Part shown: positions 20,683 through 31,467 of the stretch, one piece after another | How positions within the stretch are numbered: the first letter of the stretch is position 1 | Layout of the letters: every line of letters starts with the position of its first letter | Origin: Linnemannia elongata | Lineage: Eukaryota > Mortierellomycota > Mortierellomycetes > Mortierellales > Mortierellaceae | NCBI GenBank assembly: GCA_036320915.1 | Contig: JAXBDG010000001.1 | Location: forward strand, 2,356,001 to 2,420,000 | DNA length: 64,000 nucleotides | Direction: 5' to 3' | Notes under the pieces: model-generated | Databases searched by the model: none | Told to the model about the DNA's origin: nothing | What the model saw: only the letters and a program-made list of their open reading frames with translations | Made by a program: the position numbers and the translations under genes

Positions 20683-20867
20683 ATGACCGTCTCTGCTTCC
20701 ACCCCATCCTCCTCATCCGACTTGGAAATCGAGTCCGCTCGCTCGCTCTATGAGAAGCTTGTTGTTCTTCTCAAGGACATCTCCCACATCAAGGGGATCG
20801 CCAGCTTGCTTGGATGGGACCAATTAGTCATGATGCCCAAGAATGCCGAGGATGCTCGCGCCAACCA

Positions 20868-20898
<31 letters not shown>

Positions 20899-22605
20899 CG
20901 ATATAACTGTTCTGAACGTGTGTCTCTGTGCGCGTACCCGGTTGGTTCGTTTTTTTTTTACTTCTCAGGACGTATGATTCTGATCTATGACCATTGCTTT
21001 GTTCGATTGAAAAATGAGTAGCTGAGCGTCTTGGAGGCAACCATCCATGACATGGAGACCTCGCCCATATTGGGAGCAATCCTTGAGGAATGTGAGCGCC
21101 GTCGATTGACCGGAGAGTTGTCGAACGAGTTGAACCCCTACGAGCTGGCCAACATTCGTGTCGCCCTCAAGTCCTACAGGCGGGAGACCCTCTTGCCCAA
21201 GGATCTCGTCCGAGCTATTGCTGCCTCGACCGCCAAGGCCAACTGCGCTTGGAAGGAGGCACGCGAGGCTTCGGACTGGTCAAAGTTTGCTCCCATGCTG
21301 GAGGAGCAAGTCATGCTTACTCGCCAAAATGTCGCCTACTTGATTAACGGTGGTGTCTGTGAGGAGGCGCGCAAGATCAACCAGAAAGCGCGTGCTACTC
21401 AGGGTCTTTCAGATGAAGATGAGTGCTACAAGGGTTATTACCAAGTGTTGCTCGATGAATACGAACCCGGATTCAAGGATGATCGTCTCCAAATGTTGCT
21501 CGCGGATCTGAAGAAGGATCTTATCCCCCTTATTGCCAAGATCAAGGCCAAGAACTTCCAGCATGAGAATGGGTTCTTGAAGGGTGAATTTGATATTAAG
21601 AAGCAGGCCGAGTTCTCGGACAAGTTTCCAGCTCGGATGGGGTTCGATATGGATGCAGGTCGGTTGGACGAGTCAACTCATCCATTCTCCAGTAATTCTC
21701 ATCCTAATGATGTCCGCATGGCGACCCGATATACCTTGGACAATTTCCAGGAGGGGATTGCGAATACTGTCCACGAGACTGGCCATGCTCTGTATGAGCA
21801 AGGTCGTAACAAGGAGTATGTCGACACCCCTGGTTCGTCGCCGCTCTCTGTTGGAATTCACGAGTCCCAGACGCTTCTTTGGTAAGGAAAAAAGTGCTCG
21901 TTATATCAACGATTGCTATGTCTCAACCTGTTGCAAGATTTGTTCACTAACTACATTATTTTTCTCTCGATTTCTCTCCCACCATTTGTTAGGGAGCGAA
22001 TGGTTATGTTGAGCAAGCCTTTTTGGACATACTCTCTGCCCATCCTCAAGGAACAGTTCCCCGAACGTGAGGACCTCCAGGCCGTGGATATGAACCAGTT
22101 CTACCTCGCCCTCAATCGTGCCGAGCCCACCTTCATCCGCCTGGATGCCGATGAGGTGACCTACTCAATGCACATCATTCTCCGCTATGAGATCGAGAAG
22201 GCTCTGATCGAAGGCGATATCCAGGTCGCCGACGTCCCTGCACTCTGGAACGCCAAGGTGAAGGAGTACCTCGGTCTGGATGTAACCGAGGACCGCCTGG
22301 GTTGCCTGCAGGATATCCACTGGTCCGTCGGCGTCATAGGCCTCTTCCCCACGTATACTCTGGGCGCAATCTACGCTGTCCAGATCTACAGCCGCGCCAG
22401 AGAGGATATCCCTGATTTGGATGAGCACCTGGCCAAGGGTAACATGATTGTTTTGAAGGAATGGTTGAACAAGAATGTTCATGAGTCGGGATCTTTGCAC
22501 GAGTCGGGCGATGATTTGATCTTTGAGTTGACTGGGAAGCCCTTGGATAGTTCGTTGTATGTCAAGTACTTGACTGAGAAGTTTACTTCCATCTATAACC
22601 TCTAA
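20683..22605 (+). CDS. M32 family metallocarboxypeptidase (carboxypeptidase Taq type)
   Basis: Zinc enzyme that trims residues from peptide C-termini. Exons are 20683-20868, 21022-21881 and 21993-22605, 552 aa (family usually about 500). Signatures of M32 in order: H-P-F (S-T-H-P-F-S), D-x-R-x-T-like D-V-R-M-A-T-R-Y, the zinc site H313-E-T-G-H317, the HESQ motif (H342-E343-S-Q, third ligand), I-R-x-x-A-D-E, and G-x-x-Q-D-x-H-W-like C-L-Q-D-I-H-W. All catalytic positions are intact. No signal peptide, so probably cytosolic. The first intron holds a 28-base A run directly after the GT. The start was chosen because exon 1 joins in frame to a helical N-terminus typical of the family. M32 is mainly prokaryotic and patchy in eukaryotes. 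Confidence 0.93.
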
Positions 22606-23033
22606 GGTTGGTGGTGTGCTCTTCCTCTTCCTCTTCCTCCCCCCCCTTTTTTTTTCTTTTCATTTCGAGTAACAAAGTAAAGTTATTAATATGCTCTTTT
22701 TATTCATTTTTGTCACTAGCTTGTTTGTAAATAAGACGGGAATGAGAAGTGAGTAGTGCCGGAATTGCAGAGTCGTAATGATGCGATGTTCCGGGCTTGT
22801 GGTGTAATCGTCCTGCAGATCCAGCTTTTACAGCTTTGATTTTCGATTGAATTAATTTCTGTGCTGTGTTTGCGCTAAGGATAACTGGGAGACGCCAACA
22901 GAGCTGTCTGTTACTTTGCGATAAAGTAAAGAGGAGCACGAATACAAGTCATAGCACGTTTGCTGAAAGTGCTCGTGCCATTTATCAATCTCAGCTGGAG
23001 ATACTATTTATGTAGACGCTGATTCTTCTGATA

Positions 23034-23217
23034 CAGTCAAACCTGGTTTAACGTAAACTTACTTAACGGAAAACCTGGTTTAAAGTAAACGTCTCATCGG
23101 TCCTAAAGACAGATCTGTAGTCAGTTTTGGCCTCAATGGACCTGGATTAAAGTAAAAACCGCTTAGAGGAAGGGGTTTGTCCGGTCCCAATAGTTTACGT
23201 TAAGACAGGTTTGACTG
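23034..23217. mobile_element. 184-bp MITE with Tc1/mariner/pogo-type ends
   Basis: Left end CAGTCAAACCTGGTTTAACG and right end, read inward, CAGTCAAACCTGTCTTAACG. The 25-base terminal inverted repeats differ at two positions. TA dinucleotides flank both ends (23032-23033 and 23218-23219), the target duplication expected of Tc1/mariner elements. The inside repeats the phrase ACCTGG[T/A]TTAAAGTAAA in further copies. There is no coding capacity, so it depends on a transposase elsewhere. Confidence 0.88.
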
Positions 23218-24095
23218 TAGTATGAAGTGCATCGACCCAGGTACCAGATCTAATTTTGATTTCAGGTACGGTTCACTGATCTTAGTCCGTGCTTGCTCCA
23301 TACTTTGTTTAGTGTCCCTGGTCCCTCTGAATACTAATGTTGCTTAGCAGAAGTGACAGGGTGAAAAGGTGGCGAGCTCTCATGTTTGTGCGCACAGCAA
23401 ACATTACCATGAGAAAAGGAAGTTCACGTCCAATGAGAGGGAGGAGCAGTTGCTGCGGGGGCAATCTGAGTCCAAGTTGGGGAGGAGAAGGTTCTTGTCA
23501 AGCTCGACAGAAGAGATCAAAGTGCTCCAGGCGCACCATAGTCTTCAAGGCTATCAAGTTGATGAGATAAAGGTTGTTGTTGTTGAGTTGTCTTGCAACA
23601 TAACTACAAAGAGTAGTAGAAGGTGGAAGTCCCCCCTGACGACCAAGAGAGAGGGAGAGAGAATGACGGTGTGTGTGTGAAATTAAAGAATGAGAGGAAA
23701 AGAAGCTTCATGAAGGACGAACGCCGCTTCTTTTTTTTTTTTTTTTTTTTTTTTTTTCTCTCGCCCTTCTCTTGTATCTTCTCAGATGTGAGATGGACGA
23801 CGACGCATTTCCATTAAGTGTGGTGCATGCGCTAAAAAATACTTCCATATTGTTGTCGAGCAGTAACAAAGTGAATGAGGATCGACTTTCAGGGAGGAGG
23901 AGACGGAATGTCGACTACCGCTCTAACGTCCCTCAACGGTCAAGGAGACATAGAAATTGATTGTTTGTAAAAAAGGCCAAAGGCAGTTAGAAAAAAAAAA
24001 TTATAGTTATGAGCGAGAATTTGATAACTAACAAAGAAAGCAAGCGGTAAAGGCACGCATAGTAAAGCTCCTCCCCCATTGTTCACTCTATTGGA
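23218..24095. other. Intergenic region with a T homopolymer
   Basis: A run of about 27 T at 23731-23757. A 104-codon frame at 23369 has no family resemblance. No gene accepted. Confidence 0.4.
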
Positions 24096-26261
24096 CTAAG
24101 AGAATACAGTATACTTGATCTCATTCTCAGGCCACACAAAGTACGAATTTCTCAGAGAAAGTCCCTCCAACGACTGCAATGATGGCACAGACATGTATTC
24201 CATCTCCTTGACCATCTCCTTCACATCCTTCAACAGTCCCAAATTCCGGAGCTGGCCCAGCACCTCGGTTACTGCTGAAACATCGCCAATGGCTTTCTTC
24301 TGAGGCGATTGCTCCGCCGCAAGTTTCTTCTCCAGATCACATCGTTGCTGCCACTGCTTGACCTCCTTTTGCCTTGCCCGCCTCGCCTTGAAAGTGTGTC
24401 CTGACGGTATCATCCAGTCCAAGTCCACCTCCCTAACATTGTCGAGAATCCATGACGCATGATTCCCTGGCCTCGCATCCAGTCTCTGAAGATGCTTCAG
24501 TCGACCAAGCAGACACAACCCGCCTTCCAGTTCCAGTCGGATCCTGGGACATTTGATTTCGTGGATTTTGTTCGTGGTCTGACAGAAATGTGGAGTGCGA
24601 ACCCTCAGCTCTTCCAACTTAAGAAACACGCGAGATATATATCCAAAGATGATTCGACTCTGGACTGGCGACCTGGACATGACCTTGTTCGGTGCGTGGA
24701 CTTCGACGTGGAGGGTCTGGAGTCCTCGGCAGCGCCAAATGACTGGTTCTGCCCTTGTGGGTTCAGATGCGTACAGAGTTGCGGCAGCGGTGGCGGCGTA
24801 CATGGCAATGTTGTCATTTCCGTAGATCCTGGGGCTGTTGCCATTCTTTCCTTTGTTGTTCAAGGTGATGCGCGGGTCGTCCAGTAGGAAATATCCTCCT
24901 CGGCGATGAATGTCCCAATCCTCCAGTCGAACAATAGTCTTCAGCGTCCTGAGATGTGTCAGCTTGTCGGATGTAGTGAGGATCTGGTGCAGGAAAAATG
25001 GTGCGCCTCTGAGTTCTGATAAAAGGCAAGATACTCCTGGACGTTGTGCTTTGGAGAAAAGTTCCAGGGTTGTCAAACTGTTGATGCTGGTGCGCAGTTC
25101 CAGATCTTTGAGTAGTGATGGTGAAGTGTCGAGTGCCCAGAGGTTCCATTCCTGAAGGGATGAAGGCGAAGTACAAATCTCTGACAGTGCTTGGAGGACC
25201 TCCGGGGGTGTTTGTTGGTTGTAAGTTGAGATGTGAATGGTATCCAGAGATATTGGAAGGGACTGGAGGTGGCGAAGAAATCGGAGCCAGTCGTATCCTG
25301 GCTCGGCATCTCTCGAGGGCATGGCGATCAACTTGAGCACCTTCAGCCTGGGCGTGAAACTCAACAGGTTCTCGAGGCTGTCTTGGTCGAATATGGTGTT
25401 GTTCAAAATAAGTGACCGAAGCGCAAGAGGCCGTTGCATTTTCTCATGCTCCTGATCGGTGGTGATAGGCGGTTTCCACGTCAACTCCACAGTCGGCGTT
25501 CCATGGACCTCATAGACCTCCAGTAAAGGGCACCTATTCCACAAAAGACCATCCAGACCAGCTCTGTAATGTCCTTGATCCGGGACCAAAATGGTCATCA
25601 CAATCTTTGTCAACGTGTTGGGGTATGGGAACCCAATAGCGGCGTATTGCGAATAGGACATGTCCATTATGATGTTCAATTCCTTGAGCGGACCGAAGTT
25701 GTACAGTGTTGATGTTGTTCCTGTCACTGATGTCGTCGTCGTCGGTGGTGATAGTGTTGTTGTTGTTACTGTCCCTGCGGATGCTGCTGTTGTTGTTGTC
25801 TGCCTTGAATCGTTTGTAGCCATAATCTCACTCTCGCTCCTGCTCCTGCTCATGTCACGCCTCTGCACATCCAACCGCCAATACTCCTCCTGCGATCGCT
25901 CAACCGCTTCCTTAACCTCATAACCAAGTATATCCTCCGCAGGCTTAGCCAAGAAGCAGTACGAGAACTGGGCAGCGCCAACCAGTTTCGCAGACATGGC
26001 GTGCATTCTCTCCTTGCTCCAGGAGCTGTCCCAGACGACACTACGGAGAAGACGACCCTGGTTTAGAAGGCGCCATTGACGACAGACATAGATGACGACG
26101 CGGCGGAGGGTGTATTCGTCGAGAAAGGAGAATATGTGTTCGAGGATTTCTGGGATGTCGAGGGGGAAAGGCGTGCGACGAGTGCTGGTTGCGGTGCTTT
26201 TGCTGTTGGCAGTAATAGTTTGTTTTGGTGTCCTTGAGAATGAGTTCCTGAATAATTTCAT
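24096..26261 (-). CDS. F-box/LRR-like protein, family B (721 aa)
   Basis: Putative SCF substrate receptor. It starts with the leader M-K-L-F-R-N-S-F-S-R-T-P shared with 26702-29023 and 36835-38908. The F-box is at about residues 33-75 (L-D-I-P-E-I-L-E-H-I-F-S-F-L ... V-C-R-Q-W), then a Thr-rich linker and LRR-like blocks: F-T-P-R-L-K-V-L-K-L, W-N-L-W-A-L-D-T, I-I-F-G-Y-I-S-R-V-F, L-E-G-G-L-C-L-L-G-R-L-K-H-L. The C-terminus is L-R-N-L-G-L-L-K-D-V-K-E-M-V-K-E-M. Single exon. Confidence 0.9.
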   Translation of the reverse strand: MKLFRNSFSRTPKQTITANSKSTATSTRRTPFPLDIPEILEHIFSFLDEYTLRRVVIYVCRQWRLLNQGRLLRSVVWDSSWSKERMHAMSAKLVGAAQFSYCFLAKPAEDILGYEVKEAVERSQEEYWRLDVQRRDMSRSRSESEIMATNDSRQTTTTAASAGTVTTTTLSPPTTTTSVTGTTSTLYNFGPLKELNIIMDMSYSQYAAIGFPYPNTLTKIVMTILVPDQGHYRAGLDGLLWNRCPLLEVYEVHGTPTVELTWKPPITTDQEHEKMQRPLALRSLILNNTIFDQDSLENLLSFTPRLKVLKLIAMPSRDAEPGYDWLRFLRHLQSLPISLDTIHISTYNQQTPPEVLQALSEICTSPSSLQEWNLWALDTSPSLLKDLELRTSINSLTTLELFSKAQRPGVSCLLSELRGAPFFLHQILTTSDKLTHLRTLKTIVRLEDWDIHRRGGYFLLDDPRITLNNKGKNGNSPRIYGNDNIAMYAATAAATLYASEPTRAEPVIWRCRGLQTLHVEVHAPNKVMSRSPVQSRIIFGYISRVFLKLEELRVRTPHFCQTTNKIHEIKCPRIRLELEGGLCLLGRLKHLQRLDARPGNHASWILDNVREVDLDWMIPSGHTFKARRARQKEVKQWQQRCDLEKKLAAEQSPQKKAIGDVSAVTEVLGQLRNLGLLKDVKEMVKEMEYMSVPSLQSLEGLSLRNSYFVWPENEIKYTVFS

Positions 26262-26701
26262 GCTGCTTGATGGCTGGGGGAGAAAGGAAGTGAAAGTAGG
26301 GAAGGAAGGGAGGGCGTAAGAGTTTTAGAAAGAAAGAAAAGAGGATCAAAAAAGAGGCGCTCGATGACGAGTGTGCTTTAACCATGTGGCGTCTACTCAG
26401 TGTGTATGTGTGGCAAACATACATCGCACCCAAAACGGGGAAGGCACACCAAGAAAGTCGACACTGAGAAGAAGGATGCTCTCGAGAACGAAATCCCTGG
26501 ATCCAAAATGCTCAATGGACAAAAAAGTACGTCACACTGCATGCGTTCGTTCAGAAATTTGATGACCTGGGGAAAGAAAAAACGAACAAAATCAACGCGG
26601 GAAAGGACATTTTGGTGACAAAAACAAGAATGTCGTGCGGTGGGCTGAAGAACCTCGTGTTCGTTGCTCTTGTTCTCAAACCAGATACAATGCACATTTA
26701 T
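26262..26701. other. Spacer between family B genes
   Basis: About 440 bases, CT-rich on the minus strand near 26262-26340 (leader of the 26261 gene), otherwise nothing recognised. Confidence 0.4.
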
Positions 26702-29023
26702 TCACTGTTTGCTAACTATCCTGCGCGCGTTCTTACTAAACCAAGAACTGCTTGCATATACCGGCGCTGCTCCTGCATTTGACATGCAGCAGCGTTTGAT
26801 CTCACTCGCAGGCTGGGCAAAGTGATGGCGACCAAGTGACAGAGCCTTCAGAGACGGTAGAGGAATGAACGATTTCGACTCGTCAATTTCCTTGATCATC
26901 GCTTCGACCTCACTCAAGAGCCCTAGGTTCCTGAGCCGATGCAACACCTCGGTACTTGGCGAGACGATGTGTTTAGTAGTATCCACTGAAGAAAATGCTC
27001 CTTCTTCTTCTCCTTCTCTATAATCCTGTTCCTTCTGCAATCGACTTGTCTCCAATACGTCCTCCTGGATCCGCTGCCTCTGCCACGTCTCGACTTCCTC
27101 TCTCCGCTTCTTCGTAAACATTCTCTTGCGACCCGAGGCTACCATCCAGTTCATATCGCTCTCCTCAAAATTGATGCGCGACGAAAGCAGGGGCCCCTCC
27201 CAGACAAGCCTCAGTCTCACCAAGTACTTCAATCGGCTGAGCAAACACAATCCACCTTCGAGCTGCAAGCATAGCCTAGGCGAGTAACTCCTGCTCTCCT
27301 TCTGCAAGATACATTCTCTAGGCATCTGGACCTGCAGTTCCTCCAGTAGGGGGAACACAAGCGAGATATATCCAAAGATGATCCGGCTGTGGACAGGATT
27401 CTCTAAACGACAATCTCCAGGTCCATGCATCTCGACGTGAAGGGTTCGAAGGCCTTGGCATCTCCAGACCTTCGGAGGTGGCCCTGTGGGTGCACAGATC
27501 TCCTGGGCACGAGTCTCGAGGTGCAGATTCTCCGAGAGGATATATCCTTCTCGGTGGTAGATATCGAAATCGTCCAGCCGGGCAATGGTTTTGAGTGTTC
27601 TGAGATGCAGCAGTGTGTTTTCGTTGTCGGGGGAGGTCAAGAAGTCATGGAGGATTGCGGGGGCATTCTTGAGGTCAGATTGACAGCAGTGATCTTCCAC
27701 TGAAAGTCGGTATGCAGGAGGTTGAGAATATACCTCCAGGGTCGTCAGACGGTCAGTGTATATTTCCAGCTCCTTCAGCAGCTGTGTTGAAATGTCGAGC
27801 GCCCAGAGATCCCATTCCGACAGAGCCGAGGGACAGGCATCCAGGATCCGGTGAGAGATACCATCTGGCATGGTTTCTGTGAGAGACGAGAAGTGGACGG
27901 TGTGGAGGGATATAGGAAGCGACAGGAGGTGATCAAGGAGTCGAGTCCAATCGTAGGGTGCGTTGTACCAAGACATGCCAATCAACTTCAAAACCTTCAA
28001 CATGGGGGTAGCAGCTAATAGTGTCTCCAAACTCGCCTGCGGGATCTTGGTGTTGTAGAGGATAAAAGTCCGAAGTGCAAGAGGATACAGGTATTGGAGG
28101 TTTTCCACGACTTCAGGCGTCCACAAAAGACTCAGGTCCGGGGTCTCATGCGCCTCAAAGTGTTCCAGTAGAGGACAGTTCCGCAGGATATCGGCGAAGG
28201 GAATAACAAGATTGAACCTCGAGTAATAAACCTTGAGCACAAGCTTGGTCAGAGTGCTGGGGTAAGGAAAGTTGTTTTGGATGGCCTGTTCGGAAATGTC
28301 GTCGATTGTGAGATACAGTTCTTGAAGGGGTCTGAATCTGAACGGAGTTGTTACTGTTGTTGATGTTAATATTGCTTCTGATGCCCCACATTTCCTGTCA
28401 TCGCCCCCACTGCCCACCACTTGCCCCGTCTCCCTCGTTTCCACTTGTTTCCGGTACTGTTCCTGTGAGTACGCAAAGATCTTTATCACGGCGTCATGAG
28501 TATTCGAGTTCGACTCCTTCTCAAGGTAACAAAAGAACCGAGCAGCTCCAACAAGCCGCAAAGGGACAGTGTTCAACCTCGCCTGGCTTCGAGAACAGCT
28601 GTCCCAGACGACACTGCGAGGCAGGGTGTCTTGAAGAAAATAGTACCATTGTCGGCAGACGAGGGTAACATTTTCAATAAGAGTGTGGTCATCGAGGTAG
28701 GAGAATATCTGAGAGAGGAGTTCGGGGAGCTTGAGGGCTTGGATTGTTGACCGGCTGGTGCTTTGGATGTGAGTAGGCGGCAATGGTTCTGCTGGTGATG
28801 GTGGGTGAACGTTTTCCAGAGTTGACCTGCTGGAGCGCCGAGAGAGTGATGGTTGTGGTGGCGGCTGTAAGAGTGTTTGTGTTGGTAGTGAGGGTATTGA
28901 TAATGTTGAAGACGATGATGGTGAGAACGGCGATGGATTCATTGTTGTTGTTCTTGGTGGTGGTTCCGTTGTTGTCGTTCTTGGTTTCGGTGTCCTCGAG
29001 AACGCCCCTTTGAAACAGTTCAT
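26702..29023 (-). CDS. F-box/LRR-like protein, family B (773 aa)
   Basis: Putative SCF substrate receptor and the longest family B copy here. The leader M-N-C-F-K-G-A-F-S-R-T-P is followed by an extra Ser/Pro/Thr-rich low-complexity region (residues 13-105, including S-L-S-R-R-S-S-R-S). The F-box then comes at about 108-150 (L-K-L-P-E-L-L-S-Q-I-F-S-Y-L ... V-C-R-Q-W). LRR-like blocks and the C-terminal L-R-N-L-G-L-L-S-E-V-E-A-M-I-K-E-I are conserved. After the family end it carries a unique tail of about 25 residues with Ser and Lys/Arg. Single exon. Confidence 0.88.
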   Translation of the reverse strand: MNCFKGAFSRTPKPRTTTTEPPPRTTTMNPSPFSPSSSSTLSIPSLPTQTLLQPPPQPSLSRRSSRSTLENVHPPSPAEPLPPTHIQSTSRSTIQALKLPELLSQIFSYLDDHTLIENVTLVCRQWYYFLQDTLPRSVVWDSCSRSQARLNTVPLRLVGAARFFCYLEKESNSNTHDAVIKIFAYSQEQYRKQVETRETGQVVGSGGDDRKCGASEAILTSTTVTTPFRFRPLQELYLTIDDISEQAIQNNFPYPSTLTKLVLKVYYSRFNLVIPFADILRNCPLLEHFEAHETPDLSLLWTPEVVENLQYLYPLALRTFILYNTKIPQASLETLLAATPMLKVLKLIGMSWYNAPYDWTRLLDHLLSLPISLHTVHFSSLTETMPDGISHRILDACPSALSEWDLWALDISTQLLKELEIYTDRLTTLEVYSQPPAYRLSVEDHCCQSDLKNAPAILHDFLTSPDNENTLLHLRTLKTIARLDDFDIYHREGYILSENLHLETRAQEICAPTGPPPKVWRCQGLRTLHVEMHGPGDCRLENPVHSRIIFGYISLVFPLLEELQVQMPRECILQKESRSYSPRLCLQLEGGLCLLSRLKYLVRLRLVWEGPLLSSRINFEESDMNWMVASGRKRMFTKKRREEVETWQRQRIQEDVLETSRLQKEQDYREGEEEGAFSSVDTTKHIVSPSTEVLHRLRNLGLLSEVEAMIKEIDESKSFIPLPSLKALSLGRHHFAQPASEIKRCCMSNAGAAPVYASSSWFSKNARRIVSKQ

Positions 29024-29314
29024 GTCGTTACTTTTATTTTTTTTTGTTTAAGAAATGGAAAGTGGAGAAAGAAAGTGTGAAACGAAGAATGAGAAAAGTA
29101 AGAGAAAAAAGACGATCAACAACAAAACATGTGAAAGTTATGAGAGCCGACAAAAATTAGGTTTTGGGTAACACCCCTCTTGCAGTTGTTGTTGCTAGAG
29201 TCGATCCCCAGAGTCGACTCGACCCAAGTCGTGATTTTGTTATCTGTGTTTGTTCTCGTCCAATTGCGGCAAAAATGAACATGTGCATGGTTACAGTCAT
29301 GTTTATTTATTTAT

Positions 29315-31222
29315 TCAAGGTGTGACAATAGGGCCACGAAAGTGAAACTTTGCAGGGAAGAGGCGTGCAAACTCTTCTTCCACCTTTCGAAGTGCTGGTG
29401 GTCTGTAATCCCTCAAAGCAATCCTTTGAAGGGAGGGGAAAGGCTCATACTCTCCTGAATCAATCTCCTTGACCATCTCCTCTACATCCCGCAATAACCC
29501 AAGGTGTCGTAGTTGTGACCAGATTGCGGCTTCCATACCCGTCAAGGTTGTCGGCGGCGGCAAGGTTGATGAGGACCGGGTTACTTCCAGTAGATCTTCC
29601 TGGTCCCGCATCTCCCGCCATGTCGCCATCTCGGCCTGCCTTGCTCGCTTATACTTCTCCTTGCGCCCTGAGGGAAGAATCCAAGTGACATCAGCCTTGC
29701 TGCAAGCAAAGTACACAGGGAAATGGAAATCTTGCTCGATCACACGGAGGGTCTGCAGATGCTTCAATCGAGAGAGGAGACAGAATCCTCCCTTTAGATT
29801 CAAACGGACGGCTGGACGCCATTGAGGGAACTCTTCGTTGTTCATAAACATCTCGGGCATGTAGATCACAAGGTCGACTAGCCGCGGCAACACCCGAGAG
29901 ATATATCCGAAAAGAATCCTGCCCTCGCCCGGACCGTGGACATCAATATGTAGTGTCTCCAGGCTTCGACATTTCCAGATCGCTGGGGGAGTAAGCGGTT
30001 GTTCTTGAGGGCCTGACCCAGGTTCCAGGTCGCGTCTATTGAACAAGTCGAGGTACTCGGCGCGGATGACGGTCTTTAAGGTTCTGAGATGAACGAACAG
30101 AGACGATGTGCACAAGAACTTATGGATGAGTCGAGGGGCGTTATTGATCTCTCTCTCGCCATACAAATTGGTTCTACTCATGCCTCGAGGTCTCCAGAAC
30201 AACTCCAAAGTCGTAATAAAGCTGGTTCTGACCGTCAATTCCTGCAAAAAGGATGGTGTGACATCCTGACACCACAGCGGCCAGTGTGTGATATTAAGGC
30301 AGATCTCACCCAGGCGGGGTAGGATCTCCAAGTGCGACTTGTCTCCAAATGCAGAAAAGTGAACAGAGTCGAGAGTGATTCCGAGAGCCTTTAAGTGTTC
30401 CAGCAACCTTGTCCAGTCGTACTCGGGATGGCGCGTGGTATCCAGTGCCATGAGCGTAAGGGTCTCGAGACGTGGGGTAAACAACAATAGGTTCTCAAGG
30501 CCGGATTGATCAATGCTGAGGTTCCGAAAGTTGAGGTGCCGGAGGGGCAGTGGTGTAGGTTGTTGTTCCTGATCCAGAGAGCTCCAGAATACCGCCTGTC
30601 CTGGCCTCTGCTCCACCTCGAAAGAAAGATTCTCCAGTAGGGGACACATCCTCATGATCTTGGAGAGATCCTCTGTTTTTTGGTTGGTGTAGGCAAGCAC
30701 TATCTCCAGGCTGGTCAAGCAAGGCGGAAAGGGGATCGAGTCGGTGGTGGTATTGTATTGAACTTGGATCCGCATACGAATAGACCTCAGAGGGATAAAG
30801 TCATAAAGACCCAGTTTCCGCTTGCTGATCGCCTTTCGGTTTCTACGCTCCAACTGCTGCTGAAACTCTTTCCAGTAGCGGTCGAGAATGTTCCGAATAT
30901 TATACGTTTGGTTCTTGCTGAGCGTCATGTTGTCCAGCGCCAACATACACTCCAGTCGTCCAGCACCAAGTAACCGTCGAGAGAACCGGCGTGCCTGTGT
31001 TCTCGTCCAAACGTCTCCATAATCGATGGTCCTGTAGAGCCTGCGTTGGTTGTGAAAAAACCATTGTCGGCAGACGGGGGCAACGGAGCGGCGGATAGTG
31101 TAAGTATCGAGGTATGAGAAAATGAGGTCGAGGATGAGGGGGATCTCGAGAGGTGATGTTGCGGTTAGTGTTGTTGTAGATGGTGAAGTTCTTTTGATTC
31201 GGTGGTAGATGGAGCGCAACAT
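29315..31222 (-). CDS. F-box/LRR-like protein, family B (635 aa)
   Basis: Putative SCF substrate receptor. The frame is open to 31405, but I place the start at 31222 (M-L-R-S-I-Y-H-R-I-K-R-T). That aligns with the short leader of other family B proteins, and the extra 61 codons upstream look like a translated CT-rich leader. The F-box is at about residues 25-70 (L-E-I-P-L-I-L-D-L-I-F-S-Y-L ... V-C-R-Q-W). Family blocks W-P-L-W-C-Q-D-V-T-P-S, F-G-Y-I-S-R-V-L-P-R-L and L-R-H-L-G-L-L-R-D-V-E-E-M-V-K-E-I are present. Single exon. Confidence 0.85.
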   Translation of the reverse strand: MLRSIYHRIKRTSPSTTTLTATSPLEIPLILDLIFSYLDTYTIRRSVAPVCRQWFFHNQRRLYRTIDYGDVWTRTQARRFSRRLLGAGRLECMLALDNMTLSKNQTYNIRNILDRYWKEFQQQLERRNRKAISKRKLGLYDFIPLRSIRMRIQVQYNTTTDSIPFPPCLTSLEIVLAYTNQKTEDLSKIMRMCPLLENLSFEVEQRPGQAVFWSSLDQEQQPTPLPLRHLNFRNLSIDQSGLENLLLFTPRLETLTLMALDTTRHPEYDWTRLLEHLKALGITLDSVHFSAFGDKSHLEILPRLGEICLNITHWPLWCQDVTPSFLQELTVRTSFITTLELFWRPRGMSRTNLYGEREINNAPRLIHKFLCTSSLFVHLRTLKTVIRAEYLDLFNRRDLEPGSGPQEQPLTPPAIWKCRSLETLHIDVHGPGEGRILFGYISRVLPRLVDLVIYMPEMFMNNEEFPQWRPAVRLNLKGGFCLLSRLKHLQTLRVIEQDFHFPVYFACSKADVTWILPSGRKEKYKRARQAEMATWREMRDQEDLLEVTRSSSTLPPPTTLTGMEAAIWSQLRHLGLLRDVEEMVKEIDSGEYEPFPSLQRIALRDYRPPALRKVEEEFARLFPAKFHFRGPIVTP

Positions 31223-31467
31223 GGTGCAAGGAGTCGTTGAGAGTGATTCTGAAAAAGATGAATGAGACGCAGTGCAACGGAATGAAGGGAAATAAAATAA
31301 CCCCCGGAAAGGAGGAACAAAGAGGACATGGCGTTGAAATAATTGAAGGCGAACAGAGGATAGCAGATGCACGCCCAATGCTATTTTTATTCGTAAAGTT
31401 ACCAAAGGCTGAACCGACTCTTGGGCATTGGGAATAACTGGCTAAGCTCCTTTTCGGGCCACTGTCT

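Noticed and set aside
22985..23240. Riboswitch-like or structural RNA reading of the hairpin-forming DNA
   Set aside because: The inverted repeat is flanked by TA on both sides and has Tc1-type ends, so a MITE explains it better.
31223..31405. 61-codon N-terminal extension of the 29315 F-box protein
   Set aside because: It translates a CT-rich leader; alignment with family B places the start at 31222.
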